Shown here one piece after another: positions 1 through 6,431 of a stretch of 27,226 bases of DNA. The stretch covers positions 1 through 27,226 of the IMG/VR virus record IMGVR_UViG_3300029319_000394. One strand, written 5' to 3'. The position numbers and the translations under genes are program-made. Origin of the DNA: a virus. The notes beneath the pieces were generated by a model that made no database searches, was not told the origin of the DNA, and saw nothing but the letters and a program-made list of their open reading frames with translations. Each line of letters begins with the position of its first letter. The first letter of the stretch is position 1.

Positions 1-1408
1 TAAATAAACCATCAGCTTTTTCTTTATTGATTCCAAGTTCAGCTTGTAATTTATTTTTACCCATACCATAGAACAGACCAAGGTTTATAGTCTTGGCCTG
101 TGATCTAGGTATCTCCGCCATGTCGGCAACGATCTGATGAAAGTCTACATTGGAATCATTGTAGGCATCCAATACATCGCCCACTCCATAGAGATTTTGT
201 AATGCTGCGTAGTGTACAACCAGTCTTGGTTCTTGTTGTGAATAATCAAATACACCCCACTTCATACCTTCTTCAGGTATAAACAATGATCTTATCTGTG
301 GTCCAAGTTCTTTGTTACGTGCTGGAATCTGTTGTAGATTAGGATTTGCATAACTAAATCTACCAGTAACTGTACCACCACTATCTGATCTAAGTTGGTT
401 TATTTCAGCATGAATTCTTCCTTTATGTGTATGCTTTATTATGGTATCAATAAATGTGGTATGAGCCTTATTTATCTCTCTGGCTCGGGCGATTAGTTTC
501 ACCAGTGGGTGGGGGTGATTTTGTAAGAAGTTTTTTGTAAATGATGGAGAATTTGTTTTTATGGTTCGGTCATATGATAGGGCGAGTTTTTGAAAGACTT
601 GCTCAATTGAACGTGCAGCCCATATTTGAACATCTACTCCAGTTTGTTTTTTTACTTTTAGTAAGCATTCTTTTTCTTCTTCTACTAGTTTGTTCTTTAG
701 TGCAAATGCTCCTTCAGTATTTACTCGAACACCTAAAAAACGCATATCAACTAGGCAAGGAAAAAGTTCTGTCTCTAAATCAAAAATAGATTTTATATCT
801 TGATGCTCTATTTCTTGTTTCATCTTCTGCCATAATTCAAGAGTCATTTCAGCATCTCTTTCAGCATACTCACCTACATATATTGCAGGTAATTTATACA
901 TCTCAGATTTAGGATCTACACCCCATAATTCTGCTGTTTCTTTCAATACAGCCTCATTTTTACCTCTTCCAAGGTAATCGCGACCCATACTACCTAAATC
1001 GTAACGAAAGCGATTCTCGTCCACGAGAGAGCCAGCAATCATGGTATCTACGATGGGTCCATTGATTCTTAGCCCTGCAGATCTAATAAAACATACGTCA
1101 TACATAGCGTTATGAAATATCTTAATTGCAGGGGTATTTAATACATCTGCAAACCATTTCATGACTCTGTCTTTGTCCATGTTACCGCCACCGCCATGAG
1201 CTATTGGATAGTATCCAGACCAGCCTTCGACAGCAACAGCTATACCTACTATTTCTCCTCGTCCTGTTACAGAACCAGATCCCATAGTTTTTAATTCAGG
1301 ATCTTTAGTTTCTAAGTCTATTGCTATCTCATCATAGTTTAATAAATTAGGAAATGTTTCTGGCGGTGTCCATTCTACCTGTGGACTGAACATAGGTTTC
1401 TGTATCAT
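1..1408 (-). CDS. polA: DNA polymerase I, family A (3' end cut by window edge)
   Basis: Replicative family A DNA polymerase; 469 N-terminal residues are visible and the frame runs open off the left edge, so the palm motif C and the C-terminus are missing. A 3'-5' proofreading exonuclease domain comes first: Exo I D31-L-E33, Exo II N100 with D104, Exo III Y181-A-E-R-D185. No 5' nuclease domain precedes it. The polymerase domain shows the T-G-R-F motif near 348-351, motif A D388-Y-S-Q-Q-E393-P-R, and the O-helix R435, K439, L443, Y447. Leu443 aligns with E. coli Phe762. The ATG was chosen because it overlaps the upstream DUF3310 stop as ATGA and has an AGGG sequence about 7 nt upstream. It is the last visible gene of the leftward replication module. 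Identification as PolA is secure; assignment of Leu443 to position 762 comes from motif spacing. Confidence 0.95.
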   Translation of the reverse strand, partial: MIQKPMFSPQVEWTPPETFPNLLNYDEIAIDLETKDPELKTMGSGSVTGRGEIVGIAVAVEGWSGYYPIAHGGGGNMDKDRVMKWFADVLNTPAIKIFHNAMYDVCFIRSAGLRINGPIVDTMIAGSLVDENRFRYDLGSMGRDYLGRGKNEAVLKETAELWGVDPKSEMYKLPAIYVGEYAERDAEMTLELWQKMKQEIEHQDIKSIFDLETELFPCLVDMRFLGVRVNTEGAFALKNKLVEEEKECLLKVKKQTGVDVQIWAARSIEQVFQKLALSYDRTIKTNSPSFTKNFLQNHPHPLVKLIARAREINKAHTTFIDTIIKHTHKGRIHAEINQLRSDSGGTVTGRFSYANPNLQQIPARNKELGPQIRSLFIPEEGMKWGVFDYSQQEPRLVVHYAALQNLYGVGDVLDAYNDSNVDFHQIVADMAEIPRSQAKTINLGLFYGMGKNKLQAELGINKEKADGLF

Positions 1409-1614
1409 GAGTAATCCCTCTCTATTATCATTTCTATAAAATGTATTGCTTTCAATAAATCTTGTTTCTTTCCCTTATCTCTATGTCTTATTATATATTT
1501 TATAGCACAGCCTTCAGGGTATAACAATTCATTCTCTACTACAAACTTACTTGGTTGAATTTTATACTTCTGATAGTGTGATCCTCCGTGTTGTTTATCC
1601 CATACGTTACTCAT
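1405..1614 (-). CDS. DUF3310 family small phage protein
   Basis: A 69-residue protein with the DUF3310 signature: an N-terminal H-Y-x(5)-Q-P segment (residues 13-21), the G-x-A-I-K-Y-I-x-R-H core (35-44), then a K-x(3)-D-L-x-K-A-I-x-F-I-E helix. Such proteins are common in phage replication and nucleotide-metabolism modules. Some annotations call them nucleotide kinases, but this protein has no Walker A loop, so no catalytic function is claimed. It lies between the helicase and polymerase genes and overlaps both by ATGA (4 nt), with an AAGGA ribosome binding site about 8 nt before its ATG. The context suggests an accessory replication role, which is inference. Confidence 0.85.
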   Translation of the reverse strand: MSNVWDKQHGGSHYQKYKIQPSKFVVENELLYPEGCAIKYIIRHRDKGKKQDLLKAIHFIEMIIERDYS

Positions 1615-3104
1615 ATTTTATATCCTTTGTATTCTTGTTTTGGTTCTATTATGTGTAAATGTTCCTTGGTCCTTGTTGCGCCAACATAGAACAATCTATT
1701 CTCATCATCTGTATTTCTTTCGTATGCTTTCATAGTATTCTCACTTAAATCTGTGAGAAGTATTACATTTTCTGATTCGCCACCTTTAGCTCCATGTATT
1801 GTTGACAATGTAATTCTTGGTTCTTCATTTAGTTTCTCTCCATTCTTTCTCATCTGACGTAGATAGTTTACATCTCTCTTTGGTGCATCATCAAATGCTT
1901 CATACCAAACAGCATTGGTATCTACTTTTAATCCGTAACTTTGTTTTAATGTAGCAATGTCATAAGAACTTTCTTTTAACATACCTTTTAGTTTTGTTTT
2001 ATCTGCATTGTCTTTCATGTATCCGTAAATTCTTTCTATCTGTTTGTATGCAAGTGGTTGACCTTTACGTAAGTTTTCCCAGTCTTGTGCAGCATAATGT
2101 AATTCTTGTTCTTTTGTTTTCTTAAATTTATTTTTATAATAATAACCATTACGATATAAAGTATCTTCTAAATCATTTAACATATACTTTGTTCTAGCTA
2201 ACACTAGCCATTCACCTGATGACATATCTATTTGTTCAAAGTCATCATATCTAGATAAAGATCCTTTGTGTACTTTTGGTTGCCATGTTTTATCAATTCT
2301 ATTTCTAATTTTATTTATAATACCCATAGCTAAATTATGTACCTTTGCAGGTATTCTGTATGATTGTTTTAACGGCATCATCAAACCTTTTTGTGCAATA
2401 AAAGAATCTACATCTGCACCAGCCCATCTAAATATTGCTTGGTCATCATCACCTGCAATAAAAGAGTCTGTTGTTTTATTCCATATTGTTTTAGCCATGT
2501 CCCATTGCATTAGTGATAGATCTTGTGCTTCATCTATAAATACCACATCAAACTTTGGTGACTTATCTGATTTAATAAAATCTAAAATCATGTCGTTAAA
2601 ATCTATTAAGTTGTATTCTTTTTTATATCTATCTATTTCGTTGACTATGATACGTAGCTTATCTCTTTCTAAATCTTGATTGTGTTCTGCTAAATCAAAT
2701 TGTTGTTCTGGTGTAATGTTTCGTAACTTTGCAAGATTTATTATTCGTAAGTATTCACTATCAGATGTAAAGATACCACCATGGTCATCTTCAAATTTTG
2801 CATAGTTTACAGGGAAACCAAGTTTTTTACCTAGATCCATATAATGTCTTCGTTGCATAACATCTTCTTTTTTAATTCCTAGTTTTCTAAATGCTAGTGA
2901 GTGTAGTGTTCTGAAATATGGTAAGTCATCTTCTGTAAGATTAAATTTTTTAATAGCTCTATCTCTTGCTTCGTATGCAGCTTTTTGTGTAAATGCAAAG
3001 TATCCAACTTTATCTGGATCTGTTTCTTTTAGATAGTCATCTACTTTATTTAATAATGTAGTTGTCTTTCCTGTGCCTGGTGGTCCTAATACTATTGTTT
3101 TCAT
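1611..3104 (-). CDS. UvrD/PcrA-like superfamily 1A DNA helicase
   Basis: An ATP-dependent SF1A helicase, probably the fork or recombination helicase of the module. Numbered from the ATG at 3104 (497 aa): Walker A G-P-P-G-T-G-K-T-T (7-15), motif Ia F-T-Q-K-A-A (38-43), Walker B D-E-A-Q-D (191-195), motif III G-D-D-D-Q-A-I-F-R-W (218-227), motif IV Q-S-Y-R-I-P (247-252), motif V I-H-G-A-K-G-G-E (near 436-443) and motif VI L-F-Y-V-G-A-T-R (near 472-479). At about 500 aa it is shorter than cellular UvrD or PcrA (over 700 aa), so the 1B/2B subdomains must be reduced. An upstream GTG at 3128 is in frame. The ATG is preferred because it directly precedes the P-loop strand and overlaps the stop of the small ORF before it (ATGA). 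The nearest AGGA is only 2 nt from this ATG, so translation probably depends on coupling. Confidence 0.93.
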   Translation of the reverse strand: MKTIVLGPPGTGKTTTLLNKVDDYLKETDPDKVGYFAFTQKAAYEARDRAIKKFNLTEDDLPYFRTLHSLAFRKLGIKKEDVMQRRHYMDLGKKLGFPVNYAKFEDDHGGIFTSDSEYLRIINLAKLRNITPEQQFDLAEHNQDLERDKLRIIVNEIDRYKKEYNLIDFNDMILDFIKSDKSPKFDVVFIDEAQDLSLMQWDMAKTIWNKTTDSFIAGDDDQAIFRWAGADVDSFIAQKGLMMPLKQSYRIPAKVHNLAMGIINKIRNRIDKTWQPKVHKGSLSRYDDFEQIDMSSGEWLVLARTKYMLNDLEDTLYRNGYYYKNKFKKTKEQELHYAAQDWENLRKGQPLAYKQIERIYGYMKDNADKTKLKGMLKESSYDIATLKQSYGLKVDTNAVWYEAFDDAPKRDVNYLRQMRKNGEKLNEEPRITLSTIHGAKGGESENVILLTDLSENTMKAYERNTDDENRLFYVGATRTKEHLHIIEPKQEYKGYKI

Positions 3105-3175
3105 ATTCCTAAGTGTAAGTATATCCACAATGCTGTAAACATTGTGATCGCCAATAAATCCATTCTAGCAATCAA
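3101..3175 (-). CDS. Predicted 24-aa membrane peptide between primase and helicase genes
   Basis: A very short ORF starting at TTG (3175-3173) and ending TGA (3103-3101). The start overlaps the primase stop as TTGA and the stop overlaps the helicase ATG as ATGA, so it fills the space between the two genes with 4-nt overlaps at both ends. A perfect AGGAGG (minus strand 3188-3183) lies exactly 7 nt before the TTG, inside the final Glu codons of the primase. The peptide has a short basic start (I-A-R-M-D) followed by a hydrophobic stretch (L-L-A-I-T-M-F-T-A-L-W-I-Y-L) ending H-L-G-I, which is enough for one membrane span. An internal ATG at 3163 would give 20 aa, but it is about 19 nt from the AGGAGG. 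No family is recognised. It may be a functional micropeptide or only a coupling leader for the helicase, which has a poorly spaced ribosome binding site. Confidence 0.5.
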   Translation of the reverse strand: MIARMDLLAITMFTALWIYLHLGI

Positions 3176-4674
3176 TACGGCTCCTCCTCTTTTAATGTTT
3201 TCTGATTGTATTCATCTTTTTTCTTATCAAACTCTTTTACAACAAATACAGATAATTTTTCTTTTCCTATTCTTTTATTTTCACAATCACATTTTTCTTT
3301 TAATAATTGTGCTGTTCTTGAATAACCAAGATCCCATCTTCTACGCATTAGAAACTGATGATAAAATCTATCGAACACAAAATGGTGATAGCCTTCTGAT
3401 GTCCACACACCACCTTTTTTTAAATCGTTCTTATCTGTTGATACTTGTCTGTTTAAACAAAACTCTTCTAAATGGTTTTGTAATTGATCTTCTGTTCGTA
3501 GTCCCTCTGCAGGTTCAGTAACCTCTGCATTGTTTAATAATAAATTTGTTATGGTCACCCAATCTTTTTCTTTTAATGTTGGTGGTCTGTTTCGTAATTG
3601 TTTCATACATGCTTCTTGAAATAAACTTTGTTGTCTTAAGTATTTTACATTCTCCAAGTATAATCTTTCTCCGTCTACATTGAGATAGTAGTAAGGGTCC
3701 TCCAAGTCTATTACCTGGAGGTCGGTTAGCCCAGGAAACAGTATCTCTTGGCCGATACCATATTTTCTACTCCGACATAAAGTTTTATCACATACACTAC
3801 ACATTGGTTGATCTTTACATTTGTAACCCCAATCTTTTTTATCGTGTTGAGTTATAACTATTTGAACTTCAGAATCAGGCATAGGTTTTTCCATAGCCGT
3901 TGCGTTAAACATTATTAATTTTGATTTCCATTCACTAGGCCATTTTTGTTTTGCATATGTACCATAATGAAATAGTGCATTGTTTCTACCACCCTCACCT
4001 ATTTTATTTAATGCAAGTATTTCAATACAAGGTGGAGCATCATTATGTTCTGATTTAGGTCTTTCTACTTTTATGTTGTCAACATTTTTTTGTTTTTTAT
4101 TTTCATACAACAAATAAAAACCATCTAGATTAACAGCTTCTCCATTATCATTAAAGGCATATCTTGTAGAATTATTACCATTAAAGTATGGTAAATTTAA
4201 AAAATTTCCTGTATCATCTTGCGATTTTAATTCTGTTTGTTTTGGAAAAACTTCTGATCCACCATAACCCAATACAGCTTTTATCTCCATTAATTTATCT
4301 TGCATAGATCTTGCAGATACATAATCTTCAGTAAATAAAAACACATGTGCACCACCAGATTTAGATCTAAATACTACTAATGGTAATTTTAATTTTTGAA
4401 TTTTTTCTATTAATTGTTTGTGATCAAAACCTGCATATGAATCAATATCTATACAACCCCATCTACAATTATTATCATCGTTTATAGGTATTACACCTAA
4501 ACTATCTTTACCTTCTAAATGTTTTTGCCATAATAAATCTGTAACTGGTTCTCTTTTTACAAAAGATTTACCTTTTAATTTAGTCCCATTACCATTTGAT
4601 TCACCTACGATGGTGACACCATGCGCACGTTCTAATCCTGTAAATATATTTTTAAACTTCTCAATCATAATCAA
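3172..4674 (-). CDS. Archaeo-eukaryotic-type (TOTE-like) DNA primase
   Basis: A 500-residue primase that would make primers for PolA. The AEP catalytic motifs are readable: hydrophobic-D76-I-D78 for metal binding, R103-S-K-S106-G-G-A-H110 as the S-x-G-G-x-H motif, then E141-V-F-P-K-Q followed by G-N-F-L-N-L-P (156-162), a signature of TOTE-type AEP primases. A PriCT-like G-G-R-N-N-A-L-F helix is at 228-235. A four-Cys cluster, C286-x5-C292-x2-C295-x4-C300, precedes a basic R-S-R-K-Y-G and could bind zinc or an Fe-S cluster. The last roughly 190 residues carry no recognised domain. It is not a DnaG/TOPRIM or T7 gp4-type primase. The ATG at 4674 has no clear Shine-Dalgarno sequence, and a second ATG lies 6 nt further in. 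A structured hairpin occupies the gap upstream. Confidence 0.85.
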   Translation of the reverse strand: MIMIEKFKNIFTGLERAHGVTIVGESNGNGTKLKGKSFVKREPVTDLLWQKHLEGKDSLGVIPINDDNNCRWGCIDIDSYAGFDHKQLIEKIQKLKLPLVVFRSKSGGAHVFLFTEDYVSARSMQDKLMEIKAVLGYGGSEVFPKQTELKSQDDTGNFLNLPYFNGNNSTRYAFNDNGEAVNLDGFYLLYENKKQKNVDNIKVERPKSEHNDAPPCIEILALNKIGEGGRNNALFHYGTYAKQKWPSEWKSKLIMFNATAMEKPMPDSEVQIVITQHDKKDWGYKCKDQPMCSVCDKTLCRSRKYGIGQEILFPGLTDLQVIDLEDPYYYLNVDGERLYLENVKYLRQQSLFQEACMKQLRNRPPTLKEKDWVTITNLLLNNAEVTEPAEGLRTEDQLQNHLEEFCLNRQVSTDKNDLKKGGVWTSEGYHHFVFDRFYHQFLMRRRWDLGYSRTAQLLKEKCDCENKRIGKEKLSVFVVKEFDKKKDEYNQKTLKEEEPY

Positions 4675-4680
4675 TAGCGC

Positions 4681-4709
4681 GGGCGGCTTCCACTCTCGCT
4701 TTGCCGCCC
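4681..4709 (-). promoter_or_regulatory. GC-rich RNA hairpin with GNRA-like cap in the primase leader
   Basis: In the 51-nt gap between the SSB-like gene and the primase gene, the minus strand has a perfect 7-bp stem, GGGCGGC (4709-4703) with GCCGCCC (4687-4681). The 15-nt apex AAAGCGAGAGTGGAA can form an inner 2-bp helix (G-U, C-G) closed by a GAGA tetraloop, leaving purine-rich AAA and GGAA strands as an internal loop. The stem is strikingly GC-rich for this AT-rich genome. No U-tract follows it (the next bases are GCGCTATTG), so it is not a standard intrinsic terminator. It ends only a few nt before the primase start, so it could control translation, mark an RNA processing site or bind a protein. 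Its function is unknown. Confidence 0.55.
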
Positions 4710-4725
4710 ACTACCTAGGGTTCTG

Positions 4726-5475
4726 TTAGTATGGTTGTTTCGAGTCTGCCTCGTTATTACCATGCTTCGCCTCAATCTCACCTTTACCTACTTGTTCTGC
4801 AAAACGTTTTGCCATATCGTAGATTGCTTTATCTTCGACAGGACCAACCTTTTCTACATCCCAACCAAACCATGTACCTTTGTCGTTAGACATCTGTACG
4901 GTCTTTAGATTATAAATGTGACTATATGTTGGCGGAGTAAAAAGTCCGTTTTTACCCTGCATTTTAATACCCATCATCATTGAGTTCCATTTTCTACTCA
5001 CTTTTAATTGAGTAGCTTTCATAGAAATCAAAGCTGTTGATGGATTGGTACCAAGAGTAAGTACAAAGTGATCGGCAGTATTTTCAAGATAATTACCATT
5101 TGGTAATCTATCTTTATAGTCCTTACCTCTAGTCGTTTGACTAATAATATCACTGTCTGGTGCATGAATTGCAACAGGTGCACCAGTGCTGGTACCTCTA
5201 TCTTGCCATTCAATGTACTTTCTTTTGTAATGACATGGGACAACAGTCAACATATCATACAACTCGTTAGTAACAGTATTGATTATTTTGCCGGGTTCTG
5301 CGCCCTCGACATATTTACCATCTCTTTTGTTTACCTCTGGAGATAGCTGTCCCAAAACTTTCAAGAAGGGTAACGCAAGATCTTCCTGCGAAATGTTTTG
5401 AGCACCTTTGTTAGCATCAGCTTCAAAGTTTACTGTCGCTAATGCTCCTTCTGTTTTTGTTGCTACTTGGTTCAT
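4726..5475 (-). CDS. Conserved phage replication-module protein, candidate ssDNA-binding protein
   Basis: A 249-residue soluble protein. The N-terminus is low-complexity (A/T/N-rich, residues 1-30). A conserved core starts at L-P-F-L-K-V-L (35-41) and continues with K-I-I-N-T-V-T-N-E-L-Y-D, then P-C-H-Y-K-R-K-Y-I-E-W, a pattern I associate with an uncharacterised protein found in many phage replication modules. The C-terminal tail is hydrophilic, with several Glu and Asp among Lys residues. Its position between the unknown early proteins and the primase suggests an SSB or recombination-mediator role. No diagnostic OB-fold signature can be proved by eye and the tail is less acidic than T7 gp2.5, so this stays inference. 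It is followed by the GC-rich hairpin. Confidence 0.6.
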   Translation of the reverse strand: MNQVATKTEGALATVNFEADANKGAQNISQEDLALPFLKVLGQLSPEVNKRDGKYVEGAEPGKIINTVTNELYDMLTVVPCHYKRKYIEWQDRGTSTGAPVAIHAPDSDIISQTTRGKDYKDRLPNGNYLENTADHFVLTLGTNPSTALISMKATQLKVSRKWNSMMMGIKMQGKNGLFTPPTYSHIYNLKTVQMSNDKGTWFGWDVEKVGPVEDKAIYDMAKRFAEQVGKGEIEAKHGNNEADSKQPY

Positions 5476-5477
5476 GT

Positions 5478-6029
5478 TTATTTGTTCCTTTTTATTGTAG
5501 TTTTATTCTCGGTATATACACCGAAAATATCCGCTGGCATTTCTTTACCTGCCTCAATACGCTCGCGAACTAGCGCTTTCAGAGTCATGGACTCAACCTT
5601 CATCTTACGTGTTGGTTCAAGTCCTTGACTCTTCGCAAGATCGGCATAATCAGCCGCTCTTGTATCTTCGTTAGATCCAAAGGATACGGATATCTCGTTT
5701 TTGATTATATCCCCCAGTCCATTTGTACGAAGCCAGTTAAACGCCGTTTCTTTGTTGGCCTCTGTAATGTGTGCCTTGTACGACGTTGAAACTTTTAGAT
5801 GTGATCCATCTGAAAGTTTTAATTCTGATAAACCCATTTCAGTCATCATAGTTGGTATAACCTCTCCTGATATGTGGTCTCTTTTCTTTTTTAAAAGTTT
5901 TAGATTTTCTTCTGCTGCCTCTATGGTTGTTGCAAAAGTTTCTAATCTTTCAACTTGATCTGCAAGTGACTGAATATTGTCAGTCTTCTTTAGTGCATCT
6001 TGTTTGTCTTGTTCAAAATCAATTGTCAT
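5478..6029 (-). CDS. Early-module protein with N-terminal coiled coil, function unknown
   Basis: A 183-residue protein. Residues about 14-58 are highly charged and heptad-like (repeated L, E and K with no Pro), predicting a coiled coil. A compact beta-rich segment follows (E-L-K-L-S-D-G-S-H-L-K-V near 69-80). The C-terminal half contains N-K-E-T-A-F-N-W-L-R-T-N-G-L-G-D-I-I-K-N-E and a basic end (T-I-K-R-N-K). I recognise the type as a conserved marine phage protein next to SSB-like genes but know no function. The ATG at 6029 overlaps the upstream gene by 11 nt and has AGGAG about 6 nt upstream. It ends 2 nt before the SSB-like gene, so the two are probably co-translated and may act together on ssDNA (inference). 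Confidence 0.75.
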   Translation of the reverse strand: MTIDFEQDKQDALKKTDNIQSLADQVERLETFATTIEAAEENLKLLKKKRDHISGEVIPTMMTEMGLSELKLSDGSHLKVSTSYKAHITEANKETAFNWLRTNGLGDIIKNEISVSFGSNEDTRAADYADLAKSQGLEPTRKMKVESMTLKALVRERIEAGKEMPADIFGVYTENKTTIKRNK

Positions 6030-6378
6030 CTATTTCTCCTTTCTCATATAAATTAATAGAAATAGGATAATATTTTCTTTCTTGTTTATCCCATTTTAAC
6101 AAATTGTATTTACCGTTTGTAGTATCAGAAACTAAAGAACATGCAACACCTATCAATGCAGGATCACCTGTAAGTAGTAAATAATCTTTCTCTGTAAAAT
6201 CTTTTAGACCTTGTCTTAATTTACGTATTAAAGGACCAGGTGAAAAAATCATTTGAGAAAATTCTGGTAATAAAAATTTTAAGTCACCATATTCAGTAGC
6301 ACCCATAATATTTATTTTAGGACTTCCTGCCTGGCTTCCTGCAATTTCTTGTATTACGTATACTTTATTTTCTTTCAT
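6019..6378 (-). CDS. First gene of the leftward early operon, hypothetical protein
   Basis: A 119-residue protein starting M-K-E-N-K-V-Y-V-I-Q-E-I. A TTG three codons earlier (6387) would add a few residues, but it would lie on the predicted -10 box, so the ATG is preferred. Visible features are a beta-strand start, the segment G-D-P-A-L-I-G-V-A-C-S-L-V (about 71-83), and N-G-K-Y-N-L-L-K-W-D-K-Q-E-R-K-Y-Y-P-I near the end. There are no membrane segments or catalytic motifs I can name. As the first gene after the divergent promoter it is probably expressed earliest. The predicted transcription start falls almost on the ATG, suggesting a leaderless or very short-leader mRNA. Function unknown. 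Confidence 0.75.
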   Translation of the reverse strand: MKENKVYVIQEIAGSQAGSPKINIMGATEYGDLKFLLPEFSQMIFSPGPLIRKLRQGLKDFTEKDYLLLTGDPALIGVACSLVSDTTNGKYNLLKWDKQERKYYPISINLYEKGEIDDN

Positions 6379-6380
6379 GC

Positions 6381-6409
6381 TTGACAATATAGTTAAATAA
6401 TATTATATG
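6381..6409 (+). promoter_or_regulatory. Sigma70-type promoter for the SNF2 gene
   Basis: On the plus strand a perfect TTGACA (6381-6386) is followed after 17 nt by TATATG (6404-6409), a weaker -10; TTATAT one base earlier is an alternative. The expected start is near 6416, leaving about 16 nt of leader before the ATG at 6432, with no good Shine-Dalgarno sequence. It overlaps the oppositely directed promoter almost completely. Confidence 0.5.
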
Positions 6410-6413
6410 TCAA
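6386..6413 (-). promoter_or_regulatory. Sigma70-type promoter for the leftward replication operon
   Basis: On the minus strand a perfect TTGACA (6413-6408), a 16-nt spacer and TATATT (6391-6386) form a bacterial -35/-10 pair. The expected start of transcription is near 6379, at or beside the ATG of the first early gene. The element would need only host RNA polymerase, in keeping with the absence of a visible phage polymerase. Prediction from sequence only. Confidence 0.6.
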
Positions 6414-6431
6414 GTCAGAAAGTAAAAAGTT

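Noticed and set aside
541-789. Plus-strand ORF of 82 codons inside the polymerase region, with Leu-rich hydrophobic sequence
   Set aside because: It lies antisense to the conserved PolA frame, and its hydrophobicity comes from reverse-complemented Lys/Glu codons.
4681-4709. Intrinsic transcription terminator
   Set aside because: The stem is strong but no U-run follows on the minus strand, and essential replication genes continue downstream.
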